From: Caulobacteraceae bacterium
GTDB lineage: Bacteria > Pseudomonadota > Alphaproteobacteria > Caulobacterales > Caulobacteraceae
Assembly: GCA_003164925.1 (NCBI GenBank)
Contig: PLRV01000054.1
Location: 19,382 to 59,165 of the forward strand
Direction of reading: 5' to 3'
DNA length: 39,784 nt
This document shows, one piece after another, positions 15,791-24,434 of this stretch. The notes beneath the pieces were generated by a model. That model ran no database searches, was not told the DNA's origin, and worked only from the letters and a program-made list of their open reading frames with translations. The stretch's first letter is position 1, and each line of letters opens with the position of its first letter. The position numbers and the translations under genes were made by a program.

Positions 15791-15805
15791 GTTCGCAGGG
15801 CGGAC
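15791..15805. promoter_or_regulatory. IclR-like operator, site 3
   Basis: GTTCGCAGGGCGGAC, an exact core match. It begins two bases after the monooxygenase stop and ends 97 bases before the TonB-receptor ATG, so it should control receptor expression separately. Confidence 0.72.
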
Positions 15806-15902
15806 TGGAATCCAATGCGGATTGATGCGCATCGGTCCAGTCGCCACGTTCAATCGATCTAAATCTATCGCTCAGCGATTGAGAAAAAAAGGGGAGGGAC
15901 GA

Positions 15903-18218
15903 ATGGCTATTCATTCAAGGTATCGACGTTCGCTGTTACAGTCGGGCGCGGCGCTAGGATTGCTCAGCGGTCTGTTGATGGCAGGCGGCGCTGCGGCTCA
16001 GAATTCAGCGCCGAAGGCCGACGCGGCGAACGCCCCGGTCACGCAGCTTCAAGAGGTCGTCGTCACGGCCCAGTTCAGAGGCGAAAATCTTCAGAAGACG
16101 CCGCTGGCTATTACCGCAATCAACTCCAAGATGCTCGACGCGCGGGGCCAGGTCAACGTGACCGACATCGCCGCTAACGCGCCGAACATCACCATCACGC
16201 CTGGCGATGCGTCCTTTGGGCCGACGCCGGTTATCAGCATACGCGGCATTGGCGCGCATGATTTCACTTTCGCATCTGAGCCGGGGGTCGGCGTCTATAT
16301 TGACGATGTCTACCAGTCCACCTTGATCGGCTCTGCGATGGATCTCCTGGATCTGGACCGGGTGGAGATCTCGCGAGGACCTCAAGGGACCCTCTCGGGC
16401 AAGAACGCCATCGGCGGCACGATCAAACTCTATTCCAAGCCTGCGAATGGCGCGTCCGGCAATTACATGGACGCTGGATACGGCAGCGATAACCAGTTCG
16501 AACTCAAGGGTGGCGGCGATGTCACGCTGGCGCCCGACAAATTGTTCCTGGCTGGCGCCGCCAGCTATCACAGCGAGGACGGCTATCTAGATCGCCTCGA
16601 CTATGGCTGTCTGAATCCCGGCTCGGGAATCAAGGCCGTCACGACCGCGAGCAACTGCAAGCTGGGCGAAGAAGGCGGCTTTCACCATGCCGCAGGCCGC
16701 CTGAGTCTTCGTTGGCTGCCCGTAAACAACCTGGAAGTCGTTCTTACCGGAGACGGGCAATCCAACCGAGATGAGCCGGTAGCTTCCAGACTGATTGCCG
16801 CGCGAAATATTACGGGTACTGCCGCGACCAATTTCCCGCAGTTCATTACCAGCAGTAAATTCGTAAATTATTCAACATACAATACGCCTGAGGAAAACTG
16901 GACCGTCCCAGCCGTCAATAACGTCGATGCCGGCGGTATTGATGCCAGGGTAAAGTACACGCTCTCTCCAGATACTTCGGTAACATCGATCACCGCGGAT
17001 CGCGACTCCAACATCCGCTTTACGAGCGATGGCGGCGCCGATCCGCTGACGGCTGTGAATGAAGACAACAGGATTTCCAGCAATACGTTTACGCAGGAGC
17101 TCCGATACAACACGAAAATTCAGAATTTGGACCTGACTGCCGGCGGCTATTACCTGAACTTCAGGGGTACGCTCGGCGGCCGGTTTGATCTCGGTTACGG
17201 CCCGCCCGGGCCCCCGATCGGTTATACGGCGGACGACCGAGTGAACGGCGATACCGCAGCCGGCTTTGTTCACGGCGTCTATCATGTCACCGATAAACTC
17301 AATCTCGTGGCCGGCTATCGATATACCGATGATAGCAAAACCTACATTTTCAATAGAACGGCGACGACGGCCAACGGCACTCTGCCAGCTGGCGTTTCGG
17401 GAACGGTCGGTAAATACAACGGCGCCGTGAGCGATTATCGCGCGTCGATCGACTACCAGTGGACGCCGGCGCTAATGACCTACGCGACGTTCTCGACGGG
17501 ATTCCGGGGGGGCGGCATCAATCCCAGGCCGTTCACACCGGCCCAGATTGTTCCGTTCGGGCCAGAGTACCTGAAGAATTATGAGGCCGGCTTCAAGGCC
17601 GAACTGTTTGACCGCCGGCTTCGGCTGAATGTCAGCGCGTTTTACGACACCTATTCCGCCATCCAGATCGTAATAACCAACGGCTTTGGCGGATTTCCGC
17701 TGTCGGCCGTGCCCATCAACGCGGGCGACGCGGATATCGATGGCGTGGAAGCGGAGTTTGAATTTCACCCGATCACGAACCTCCAGATGGACGGGTCCGT
17801 TAGCTATCTGAAGTTTAACTACACCAACCTTTCAGCCGACGCGATCGCCTCGAACGTGACGAAAGGCGATGTGACGCCCTATACCCCCACCGCGAAAGCC
17901 AGCTTGGGCGTGCAGTACAGATTCCCGCTCGAAAGTGCAGGATCGATTACGCCGCGGGTGGACGTAAACTATCAGGGGTCACAGTATACGTCGGCGCAGA
18001 ATGAGCCGACTAATAACATGGCGGGATATACTGTATTGAACGGCCATATAAATTACCGTTCGGAAGACAATATGTGGGGCGTGTCTCTAGAGGTGGATAA
18101 CCTTACCAATCTGTACTATTATACGAACATCGACGATGGCCTTCAGGCGATTGGCACTGTGCTCGCCACGCCAGCCCGGCCCAGGACGTTCTTTGTTCGG
18201 ATGAGCCGGCGTTTCTGA
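15903..18218 (+). CDS. TonB-dependent outer-membrane receptor
   Basis: 771 residues from the ATG at 15903, preceded by the strong ribosome-binding site GGGGAGGGAC. A signal peptide (RRSLLQSGAALGLLSGLLMAGGAAAQ) is followed by the TonB box region LQEVVVTAQFRGENLQKTPLAIT. The plug domain has the motifs ISIRGIGAHDF, GVGVYIDDVYQS and LDLDRVEISRGPQGTLSGKNAIGGTI. The 22-strand barrel ends in a C-terminal phenylalanine (FFVRMSRRF). These receptors import large or scarce substrates across the outer membrane with TonB energy. In Caulobacteraceae and sphingomonads, members next to aromatic or steroid genes are often substrate importers. The gene has its own operator-like site and a strong terminator, which makes it a probable importer for the region-(c) substrate. 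Confidence 0.95.
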   Translation: MAIHSRYRRSLLQSGAALGLLSGLLMAGGAAAQNSAPKADAANAPVTQLQEVVVTAQFRGENLQKTPLAITAINSKMLDARGQVNVTDIAANAPNITITPGDASFGPTPVISIRGIGAHDFTFASEPGVGVYIDDVYQSTLIGSAMDLLDLDRVEISRGPQGTLSGKNAIGGTIKLYSKPANGASGNYMDAGYGSDNQFELKGGGDVTLAPDKLFLAGAASYHSEDGYLDRLDYGCLNPGSGIKAVTTASNCKLGEEGGFHHAAGRLSLRWLPVNNLEVVLTGDGQSNRDEPVASRLIAARNITGTAATNFPQFITSSKFVNYSTYNTPEENWTVPAVNNVDAGGIDARVKYTLSPDTSVTSITADRDSNIRFTSDGGADPLTAVNEDNRISSNTFTQELRYNTKIQNLDLTAGGYYLNFRGTLGGRFDLGYGPPGPPIGYTADDRVNGDTAAGFVHGVYHVTDKLNLVAGYRYTDDSKTYIFNRTATTANGTLPAGVSGTVGKYNGAVSDYRASIDYQWTPALMTYATFSTGFRGGGINPRPFTPAQIVPFGPEYLKNYEAGFKAELFDRRLRLNVSAFYDTYSAIQIVITNGFGGFPLSAVPINAGDADIDGVEAEFEFHPITNLQMDGSVSYLKFNYTNLSADAIASNVTKGDVTPYTPTAKASLGVQYRFPLESAGSITPRVDVNYQGSQYTSAQNEPTNNMAGYTVLNGHINYRSEDNMWGVSLEVDNLTNLYYYTNIDDGLQAIGTVLATPARPRTFFVRMSRRF

Positions 18219-18248
18219 CGCTTCAGGCCGTCACTTTTCAGTCCTTCC

Positions 18249-18280
18249 AAAAGGCGTCCCCAGCAATGGGGGCGCCTTTT
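18249..18280. terminator. Intrinsic terminator, possibly bidirectional
   Basis: Arms AAAAGGCGTCCCC and GGGGGCGCCTTTT around AGCAAT, with one bulge or mismatch, followed by T-rich sequence. It lies 31 bases after the receptor stop and 33 bases after the end of the convergent IclR gene, so it probably ends both transcripts. Confidence 0.85.
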
Positions 18281-18312
18281 CCCTTTATCGGGAAGTTGCG
18301 CTGCGTCTTGCG

Positions 18313-19104
18313 CTATTGAAGGATCGGCAGCACGGGTGGGTCGTTGATATCGAGCCGCTCTTCGATCCGGTTACGGGCCGTCAGCAGATGGGGCGTCAGC
18401 CAGGCGGCGGCTTCCGAATGGGGCATGGCGCTAGCGAGCCAGACGATGTTGATGCAGGCCAAAACCCGGCCTTCAAACCTTATGGGCGTGGCGATGGCGA
18501 TGCTGCTTCCGTCGGCCAGGTCCGGGCAACTGCTGACGCCGTCGCGACGTCCGACCTCGATGAGTTCCGCGATGAAGCTCTGGTCGCCGGCTCTGGCGGC
18601 GGCGGGATCGGGCGATGCCTTCAAGCCCTCGAGGATTTCCATTCTTTCGGCCTCGGGGCAATGGCTCAGATAGGCCCTGCCTAGGGCGCTCTCGAGCATG
18701 GGACGGCGACGACCGATGATGCCCGCTTCAAAAGACAGGGAGCTGATACGATGGGTGGAGTCGCAGATCACCATCGCGTCCCGATCGCGCACCGCCAAAT
18801 CCGAAGGCCACGCGATCTCCACCGTCAGCTGGGTCAGGATCGGGCGCGTCAGCGCCTCGATGGATTTGTCGCCGGCGGCGACCTGGTTCAACCGCCGCAC
18901 TTCGCTGGTCAGGCGAAACCCCGAGGTTGAGCGAGACTGGTACACCCAGCCGCGGTCGATCAGGGTGTCGAGGATGCGGTGGACGGTGGGACGCGGCAGG
19001 TCGAGTTTCTGGCAGATTTGGACGGGCGTGGCCTCAATGACGGTGTTCAGATACTGCAGAACCCGTAGCCCCCGGGCCAGCGAGCGGATTGACGCGTACG
19101 ACAC
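18313..19104 (-). CDS. IclR-family transcriptional regulator 1
   Basis: A 263-residue protein with an N-terminal winged helix (IRSLARGLRVLQYLNTVIEATPVQICQKLDLPRPTVHRILDTLIDRGWVYQ, residues 6-57) and a C-terminal IclR effector domain with LESALGRAYLSHCP and AIATPIRFEGRVLACINIVWLASAM. It resembles the MhpR-like subgroup. It is encoded in the same direction as, and downstream of, the lactonase/hydroxylase/VOC unit, with a GANTC repeat in between. It is one of two candidates for binding the palindrome repeated through region (c). No copy of that palindrome lies just upstream of this gene. Confidence 0.9.
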   Translation of the reverse strand: MSYASIRSLARGLRVLQYLNTVIEATPVQICQKLDLPRPTVHRILDTLIDRGWVYQSRSTSGFRLTSEVRRLNQVAAGDKSIEALTRPILTQLTVEIAWPSDLAVRDRDAMVICDSTHRISSLSFEAGIIGRRRPMLESALGRAYLSHCPEAERMEILEGLKASPDPAAARAGDQSFIAELIEVGRRDGVSSCPDLADGSSIAIATPIRFEGRVLACINIVWLASAMPHSEAAAWLTPHLLTARNRIEERLDINDPPVLPILQ

Positions 19105-19164
19105 GATCTAACCTCCGTCGCCGTCCGAGCATCACCGTGGCGGCGGCGTGATCGGGGCGCTACC

Positions 19165-19233
19165 CTAGAGCACGATGGGTTTAGGCGGAATCGCCTAAAC
19201 GCTGAATCGCGCTCTAGATTCAAGTGTGTAGAG
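19165..19233. repeat. GANTC-bearing intergenic palindromic repeat, copy 2
   Basis: The outer arms are CTAGAGCACGAT and ATCGCGCTCTAG; the inner arms are GTTTAGGCG and CGCCTAAAC around GAAT. GANTC sites start at 19188, 19204 and 19217, spaced exactly as in the copy at 3564. It lies in the gap between the IclR start and the lactonase stop. Confidence 0.82.
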
Positions 19234-19260
19234 CTGGGTTCAGACTTCGAGAGAAGCCAT

Positions 19261-20235
19261 TCAGCTCTGGACAGCACCATAACTCAACTCTGGGCGGCCA
19301 GACAGACCAAGCCCTTGTCCGTGTGGCGGACGTTCGTTCGGGGCCTGGTCGAGATGGCCAGTCGGGGCGGCCCAGTGCGCCAGAGCCGCGCCGGCGACGG
19401 GGGCGGTCAGGCGCGCCAGTCGATCCATCCGCAGCGATCCGATATAGATGGTCTTGAGGTCCGCGCCGCCGAAGGCCACGCTCGATGGGAAGTTGAGCAC
19501 ACGCCCCGATGGATCCTCCAGCAGGCGCTCAGCCCGTCCGTCGGGCGTGATGCGATGCAGGCCGTTGCGGGTTACTTCGGTCACCCACAAGCCGCCTTCG
19601 GCATCGAAGGCGATCCCGTCGACGATGGCGCCCTCGAACAGCGGCGCGGGGCCGTAGGGCTGTGGCGGGCCCAGACCGCCGTCCGCTTCGATCGGCATGC
19701 GCACGACGCGGCCAAGCGCCGATTCAGCCAGATAGGCCCATCCGGCGGCGCGATCGACGCGCATTTCATTGGGAAAGCAAAGGCCGTCCGCCACGATTCG
19801 AGCCTCTTGCCCCTCGAGTCGCAGGACATAGCCGTCCGGAATCGGGCGCTCGATGGCCAAGGATCGCGGTGCAACGCGGGTCGACACCGTGATCCAAAGA
19901 TCGCCCAGGTCGTCAAAGCAAACGAAGTTGACGGCTCCCAACGCCCGCCCGTCGAGTTGGTCGAGCACGACGGTCTCCGCGCCGTCCGGATCCAGCCGAC
20001 GAACCTGGCCCAAGGCGATATCGGCGATCAGCAAAGCGCCGTCCGGCGCCATGGCCAGGCCGTTGGCTACCCCGCCGGCGGCGCCGATCCGAATTTGCGC
20101 GCCGTCTGGATCGATGCGGGTCACGACGGCGCTTTCGTCGGACGTCCAGATCCGGCCCCCGGCCTCGACGAGGACGCACTCGGGACGGCGCAGATCACGC
20201 CCGACGAAGGTGACGTCGTCCAGGCTCAATCGCAA
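19261..20235 (-). CDS. SMP-30/gluconolactonase-family hydrolase
   Basis: A 324-residue six-bladed beta-propeller protein of the SMP-30/LRE family. The blades show repeated VxRIDPDGAQ-like strands. Likely metal ligands are the glutamate in RPECVLVEAGG, the asparagine in FPNEMRVDR and the aspartate in VDGIAFDAEGGLWVTE. Family members hydrolyse lactones. It overlaps the FAD hydroxylase gene upstream by 10 bases, so it should act in the same pathway, perhaps opening a lactone formed after ring oxidation. The substrate is unknown. The C-terminal ~25 residues (GQGLGLSGRPELSYGAVQS) are not recognisable as part of the fold. Confidence 0.85.
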   Translation of the reverse strand: MRLSLDDVTFVGRDLRRPECVLVEAGGRIWTSDESAVVTRIDPDGAQIRIGAAGGVANGLAMAPDGALLIADIALGQVRRLDPDGAETVVLDQLDGRALGAVNFVCFDDLGDLWITVSTRVAPRSLAIERPIPDGYVLRLEGQEARIVADGLCFPNEMRVDRAAGWAYLAESALGRVVRMPIEADGGLGPPQPYGPAPLFEGAIVDGIAFDAEGGLWVTEVTRNGLHRITPDGRAERLLEDPSGRVLNFPSSVAFGGADLKTIYIGSLRMDRLARLTAPVAGAALAHWAAPTGHLDQAPNERPPHGQGLGLSGRPELSYGAVQS

Positions 20236-21716
20236 AGGGCGTCTTTCAACCGAAGCGGAATCTGAGATGTGATCGCCTCCAGTTGGACCAAATCGTTGGC
20301 CACGCCCAGGATGTAGCGATCCGGACGGATGATCACCGCTTTCGCGCCCAGGCTTTCCAACCAGTCGGCGCCTTCGCCCTCCACCACCGTCAAGCCCGCC
20401 TGGCGCCAGAGGTCTCGGGTTCGCGGGGGGGCCTCAGCGCTGAAGCCTGGTTCGCACAGCAGGATGAAGCCATAGGGCGCCAGATCGTCCAGGCGTCGGC
20501 CGTCTTTCAGGCGCGGCTGGGCTGACAGCGACGCGGCAGGTCCGATTTCGCTGCGCGTCAGGCCCGGCCCAAGGCTGGGACGGACAGATTTTAGGAGCTG
20601 GGGACCGGTCCTCAGCGCCTCGTCGCGTTGGCGCGCCATTTCTGGATCGCGCTCCTGAATGATCGCGCCGATGCGATTGGCCTCGACGATAAATGCCGTC
20701 ACGTGCGGTTTCATTTCCGAGGGGTAGGTGTCGAGCAACCGCTCGTCGGCGAGCCCCTTGACTACCCAGGCGAGCTTCCAGCCCAGGTTGGCGGCGTCCC
20801 GCAAGCCCGCGCACAAGCCCTGTCCCAGGAAGGGTGGTGTCTGATGAGCCGCGTCCCCCGCGAGCAGCATGCGTCCCCGGCGCCAGCGCTCGGCGACTGC
20901 GGAGTTGAATGTGTAGACCACGGCGCGCTCGATCTCGGCGTCGCCCGGCGACACCCAAGGCGCCAGCAGGGACCAAACATGGCCGGGCTCGGCGAATCGA
21001 CTGGCGTCGTCGCCGGGGATCAGCATGACTTCCCAGCGCCGTCGCGCGCCAACCGCCTCGATATAGGTGATGGGGCGGGCGGGATCGCAGTATTGGATCG
21101 TGCCTTCGGGAAGCGCGGGCGCGGCGCCGTTGATGATCAGATCGACGACGAGCCACTGCTCGGGCTTATCGAGCACCTGAAGCTCGACGCCCATGACCGC
21201 GCGGACCGTCGAGCGCGCGCCGTCGCAGCCGACCACATAGCGCGCGCGGAAAGTTTGGCTCTGCTGCGCCGGCGAGCGCGTCAGTATGGTGACCCCATCG
21301 CGATCTTGCGACAGATCCTCCACCCGTTGACCCAGATGCAGATCCAGATTGGCGTGGCGCTGGGCGTTTTCGCGCAAGGCCGTTTCGAGCGCCGGCTGAT
21401 GGAAGCGATTACTGTCGCGCCAGCCCTGCCAGCCTTCCTCGACGGAGCGTGGCCAGTCGAGCAGCAGATCGCCCTGGGCGTTGACGAAACGCATGCGTGT
21501 GTAAATCCCCAGGGACGGTTCCAGCGTCTCGCTGACGCCGGCGTTCTGCAGGATGCGCAGGGCTTCGCCGTCGAGGTGTGTCGCCCGCGGCAGGCTATAT
21601 GGCCCGTCGAACGCGTCGAAGGCCACCACCCGCAGCCCCGATTGGGCGAGCAGGTTGCAAAGCGCCGCGCCCACGGGCCCCAGGCCGATCACGGCGACGT
21701 CGTACATCTCCGTCAT
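20226..21716 (-). CDS. FAD-dependent aromatic hydroxylase, MhpA-like
   Basis: A 496-residue group-A flavoprotein monooxygenase. VAVIGLGPVGAALCNLLAQSG is the ADP-binding GxGxxG motif, RYVVGCDGARSTVRAVMG the DG motif, and RMLLAGDAAHQTPPFLGQGLCAGLRDAANLGWKL the GD motif that contacts the FAD ribityl chain. A C-terminal thioredoxin-like extension (residues ~400-496) is present, as in MhpA and phenol-hydroxylase-type enzymes. It hydroxylates a phenolic ring using NAD(P)H and O2. It is flanked by the VOC gene 7 bases upstream and the lactonase gene overlapping downstream, giving a three-gene unit. A resorcinol or 3-(3-hydroxyphenyl)propionate hydroxylase is the nearest type; the substrate cannot be fixed. 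Confidence 0.9.
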   Translation of the reverse strand: MTEMYDVAVIGLGPVGAALCNLLAQSGLRVVAFDAFDGPYSLPRATHLDGEALRILQNAGVSETLEPSLGIYTRMRFVNAQGDLLLDWPRSVEEGWQGWRDSNRFHQPALETALRENAQRHANLDLHLGQRVEDLSQDRDGVTILTRSPAQQSQTFRARYVVGCDGARSTVRAVMGVELQVLDKPEQWLVVDLIINGAAPALPEGTIQYCDPARPITYIEAVGARRRWEVMLIPGDDASRFAEPGHVWSLLAPWVSPGDAEIERAVVYTFNSAVAERWRRGRMLLAGDAAHQTPPFLGQGLCAGLRDAANLGWKLAWVVKGLADERLLDTYPSEMKPHVTAFIVEANRIGAIIQERDPEMARQRDEALRTGPQLLKSVRPSLGPGLTRSEIGPAASLSAQPRLKDGRRLDDLAPYGFILLCEPGFSAEAPPRTRDLWRQAGLTVVEGEGADWLESLGAKAVIIRPDRYILGVANDLVQLEAITSQIPLRLKDALCD

Positions 21717-21723
21717 CGCGCGC

Positions 21724-22248
21724 TTAAAGCGGCCGAATTTGCTGGGCGATGCGCGGCGTCCAGACGCTCATCGGCTCGAACCCCGCCAAACCCCGGCACA
21801 GGGCTTCTGTTTCCGAGACCAGATCGGCCTCCGATTTGGTTAGATCGATTGCCGTGCGGAACGGCTGGGTGACGTACCAGGGCGTGTCGACATAGGCCTC
21901 GATCCGATTGCCCTCGGGATCTGGCAGGTAGACCGACCAGGCGATGCCATGGGTGACCGGGTCGAGATTGGGCATCTTGTCCTCGACGAACCGCGCGTAG
22001 ACGCGGCGAAGCTCAGCGAGAGTCTTGAGGCGAAACGACAGCTGGTTCACCAGCTTCGGCCCCTCCCCCTCCGGCCGTCCAGTGACGAGAACGAGCTGGT
22101 GGTGAGACGTCGGGTCGGTGGTCAAGAAGACGATCGACCGTTGTGGCCCCCGCACGATATCCGTAATGGCCAAGCCAAAATACTTAACGTAAAAATCCAA
22201 CATCTTATCGAAGTCTCTGACAAATAGACCGACGTGACCGACTTCCAT
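21724..22248 (-). CDS. VOC-superfamily protein, possible extradiol ring-cleavage dioxygenase
   Basis: A 174-residue protein with two VOC beta-alpha-beta-beta-beta modules. A 2-His-1-Glu metal triad can be proposed: H5 (EVGHVGLFV), H49 or H50 (TSHHQLVLV) and E117 (NRIEAYVD). The YLPDPEGNRIEAY segment is the standard VOC C-terminal signature. Single-domain VOC proteins with this triad include small extradiol dioxygenases and glyoxalase-like isomerases. As first gene of the unit with the MhpA-like hydroxylase, a role in opening the hydroxylated ring is plausible but is an inference. The start codon is preceded by AAAGGAGAACGCC on the minus strand. Confidence 0.8.
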   Translation of the reverse strand: MEVGHVGLFVRDFDKMLDFYVKYFGLAITDIVRGPQRSIVFLTTDPTSHHQLVLVTGRPEGEGPKLVNQLSFRLKTLAELRRVYARFVEDKMPNLDPVTHGIAWSVYLPDPEGNRIEAYVDTPWYVTQPFRTAIDLTKSEADLVSETEALCRGLAGFEPMSVWTPRIAQQIRPL

Positions 22249-22363
22249 GGCGTTCTCCTTTGCCTGGCGTCCTGTCGATCAGGTACGACTTGGCGGATCT
22301 TCCGACTTCGAAGGGGGAAATTCTATCGGCTTGGCCTGGCGTCTCAAGCCGCCGACGCAGCGC

Positions 22364-22378
22364 GTCCGCATCGAGAAC
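22364..22378. promoter_or_regulatory. IclR-like operator, site 4
   Basis: On the minus strand it reads GTTCTCGATGCGGAC, one mismatch from the core (GTTCT for GTTCG). It lies 115 bases upstream of the VOC gene start, the same distance class as the other sites. Confidence 0.5.
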
Positions 22379-22404
22379 GCTGGACGCAGAAACTGTTCAG
22401 GGCG

Positions 22405-23205
22405 TCATCCGCAGCCCGGCGCCAATCGGCCGTCGGAAGCGAGATCGCCGTCGCCGATCATCGCTGCTTCGATTGAAGCCCGTGCGCGCAGCAGGGCGGG
22501 GGCCAAGCTTTCAACGCCTTCGCGGAACGGGACGGCCTTGGCGATCCAGATGATGCTAAGGCACGCCAGCACGCGCCCGCCGCGGCGAACGGGCGCAGCG
22601 ATCGCGGCGGCGTTCGGGTAGGTTTGTCGGCGCTCGGTGGCGAAACCGTTGAGTCGCGCCGCATCGACAAATTCGTAAAATTCGGGGGTGCAGCGCGCGC
22701 TCGGGTTGACCGGGTCGCCGTGACGCTCAAGGTGTTCCAGGATAGCCGCGGCCTCCGCCGGCGGGCAGAAGGCCAGATAGGCGCGCCCGGCGGCGGTCAA
22801 AAGCATTGAGCGGCGCACGTCGAGCTCGATCTCGATGCAATAGGGATTGAGCGTGTGGGTCGTCTCGCGCTGGACCATGGCGTAGTTTTCGTACGTGCTC
22901 AGCTCGCAGGTCCAGGTCACTTCCTTTTGTAGTTCCAGCAGCGTCGGTTGGGCCGCCCAGATGGCCCAGGCCTGGTCGCTCAAGCCGTCGCTGAGGCCAT
23001 GGACGGCCAGGGTGGGGCGATAGACCTCGTCGCGCCCTTCGGAGACCAGTCCGCACTGATGCAGCGTCTGGAGAATCCGGAAGATCGCCGGCCGCGAAAG
23101 TCCGAAGCGCTTGGTGAGCTCGTTGCGACGCGCGCCGCCGGACATGCTCAGGTATTCCAGGACATCCAGACCTCGGCCCAATGCGCGAATATTGTCGTCG
23201 CCCAT
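22405..23205 (-). CDS. IclR-family transcriptional regulator 2
   Basis: A 266-residue IclR protein. The winged helix is IRALGRGLDVLEYLSMSGGARRNELTKRFGLSRPAIFRILQTLHQCGLV (residues 6-54), and the effector domain includes LLTAAGRAYLAFCPPAEAAAIL and AAIAAPVRRGGRVLACLSIIWIAKAVPF. It is related to regulator 1 (similar GRVLACxxIxWxA segment), and the two may be paralogues. It is divergent from the maleate-isomerase-like gene. The intergenic space holds one full palindrome (23435) and a tandem 82-bp repeat, which favours this protein as the autoregulated master of the local regulon. Confidence 0.9.
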   Translation of the reverse strand: MGDDNIRALGRGLDVLEYLSMSGGARRNELTKRFGLSRPAIFRILQTLHQCGLVSEGRDEVYRPTLAVHGLSDGLSDQAWAIWAAQPTLLELQKEVTWTCELSTYENYAMVQRETTHTLNPYCIEIELDVRRSMLLTAAGRAYLAFCPPAEAAAILEHLERHGDPVNPSARCTPEFYEFVDAARLNGFATERRQTYPNAAAIAAPVRRGGRVLACLSIIWIAKAVPFREGVESLAPALLRARASIEAAMIGDGDLASDGRLAPGCG

Positions 23206-23229
23206 GATTTCCTCCGTTCAGGTTCTTGG

Positions 23230-23386
23230 GTCCTGATCTGGGCGAACAATCGGCCCTGGTCGCTGGACTGTCAAACGCGTCAGACCGCGGCAAGGCCGCG
23301 TTCAGCACGATGTCCTGATCTGAGCGAACATTCGGCCCTGGTCGCGGGAGTGTCAAACGGGCCAAGATGCGGCGAGGGGCCGCGTT
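23230..23386. repeat. Imperfect tandem repeat, 2 copies, 82-bp period
   Basis: Copy 1 spans 23230-23302 and copy 2 spans 23312-23386. Both open with GTCCTGATCTG(G/A)GCGAACA, continue with TCGGCCCTGGTCGC, and then TGTCAAACG, and both end in a GGCCGCGTT-like segment. It is confined to the divergent promoter region of regulator 2 and the isomerase gene. Each copy carries GTCC...GAAC half-sites in the order GTTCGC-x-x-AGATCAGGAC on the minus strand, which may be degenerate binding sites. Confidence 0.85.
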
Positions 23387-23434
23387 TTGCGCTGTTTTCC
23401 CCCTAATCCATTGAAAGAAAATGCTTTGTCGCCC

Positions 23435-23449
23435 GTTCGCCAGGCGGAC
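23435..23449. promoter_or_regulatory. IclR-like operator, site 5 (best copy)
   Basis: GTTCGCCAGGCGGAC, the sequence closest to the consensus of all sites. It ends 101 bases before the isomerase ATG and begins 229 bases from the regulator 2 ATG. The remainder of the 23206-23550 gap is the tandem repeat. Confidence 0.75.
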
Positions 23450-23550
23450 GAGGTAAAGCGCCCCTTCCGGAAAGCCCGGGTGTTGTTGCATAGCCGCTTT
23501 AGCGGCTCGTCGCGGTCCGATGCGGCGGCGCTTTTCGGAAGAGACATGTC

Positions 23551-24297
23551 ATGGCCTCGCACGATCCGGCTCGCGGAAAGGGGTATGGTTGGCGCCTTCG
23601 CCTGGGGATGCTGTTGCCGTCGAGTAATCCCGTCGCCGAGCCCGAAGTTAACCGCATGTTGCCCTCCGGCGTGTCGCTTCACACCACGCGGCTCAAGCTC
23701 GCCGGCAGCTCGCCCGAACAGCTTCTCGGCATGACCGCCAAGGTCGAGGAGGCCAGCGAGCTGTTGGTCGACGCCGGCGTCGATCGGCTGGTGTTCAACT
23801 GCACGGCCGTATCGACCTATGACCCGGCGCAGGGCGAAAGTCTTCGTCAGCGCATCGAGTCCGTCGCACAGCGCCCGGCCACCAGCACCTCCGACGCTAT
23901 CGTCGCGGGCCTGCGGGCGCTCAAGGCTCGGCGCATCGTGCTCGTCACCCCCTATATCGAAGAGGTCAATGTCCGCGAGGTTGCGTTTCTCGCCCACCAT
24001 GGCGTCGAGGTGCTCAGCCAGACCGGACGCGGGCTGCTTGAGGGCAAGGCCATGGCCTCGGTCGAGCCCGGCGAATGGTACCGCGCCGCGATCGACCAAC
24101 GCGATCCGCAGGCCGACGCCTACTTCCTGAGCTGCACCGCCATTCGCGTGGCCGAGATCATCGCTCCGCTCGAACGCGACCTTGGCGCGCCGGTGATCAC
24201 GAGCAACCAGGCCATGACTTGGCACTGCCTCAGGGAAGCTGGGCTGCCGGACGATCAAGCCGGCTTCGGCGCGCTGTTCAGCCTTGGTCTCCCCTGA
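23551..24297 (+). CDS. Maleate cis-trans isomerase-like protein (Asp/Glu racemase superfamily)
   Basis: A 248-residue protein. GMLLPSSNPVAEPEVNRMLP is the opening of the maleate isomerase/arylmalonate decarboxylase group. Both catalytic cysteines of the racemase-type fold are present, C84 in VFNCTAVSTYD and C195 in FLSCTAIRVAEII. Arylmalonate decarboxylases keep only one of them, so an isomerase is more likely. Maleate isomerase converts maleate to fumarate, which would suit a pathway releasing maleate from a ring-cleavage product through an FAH-type hydrolase. It is a single-gene unit with operator site 5 upstream. Confidence 0.82.
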   Translation: MASHDPARGKGYGWRLRLGMLLPSSNPVAEPEVNRMLPSGVSLHTTRLKLAGSSPEQLLGMTAKVEEASELLVDAGVDRLVFNCTAVSTYDPAQGESLRQRIESVAQRPATSTSDAIVAGLRALKARRIVLVTPYIEEVNVREVAFLAHHGVEVLSQTGRGLLEGKAMASVEPGEWYRAAIDQRDPQADAYFLSCTAIRVAEIIAPLERDLGAPVITSNQAMTWHCLREAGLPDDQAGFGALFSLGLP

Positions 24298-24326
24298 ATT
24301 TCGCCTCGAACCTCACAATCGGAGCC

Positions 24327-24341
24327 GTTCGGCGGGCGGAC
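24327..24341. promoter_or_regulatory. IclR-like operator, site 6
   Basis: GTTCGGCGGGCGGAC, an exact core match, 93 bases before the TTG start of the thiolase-like gene. Confidence 0.68.
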
Positions 24342-24434
24342 GGGCCCAGGTTGGGGTTTGAGGCTGCGCCGGCGGTCTGAGACAGCGGTCCGGTCGGAGG
24401 CCACGAGCCCGAGAATCTCACGGGAGGCGGCAAG

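Noticed and set aside
23230-23386. Tandem repeat as a possible CRISPR array
   Set aside because: There are only two copies, each ~74 bp and in direct continuity without spacers of uniform length; no cas genes are present.
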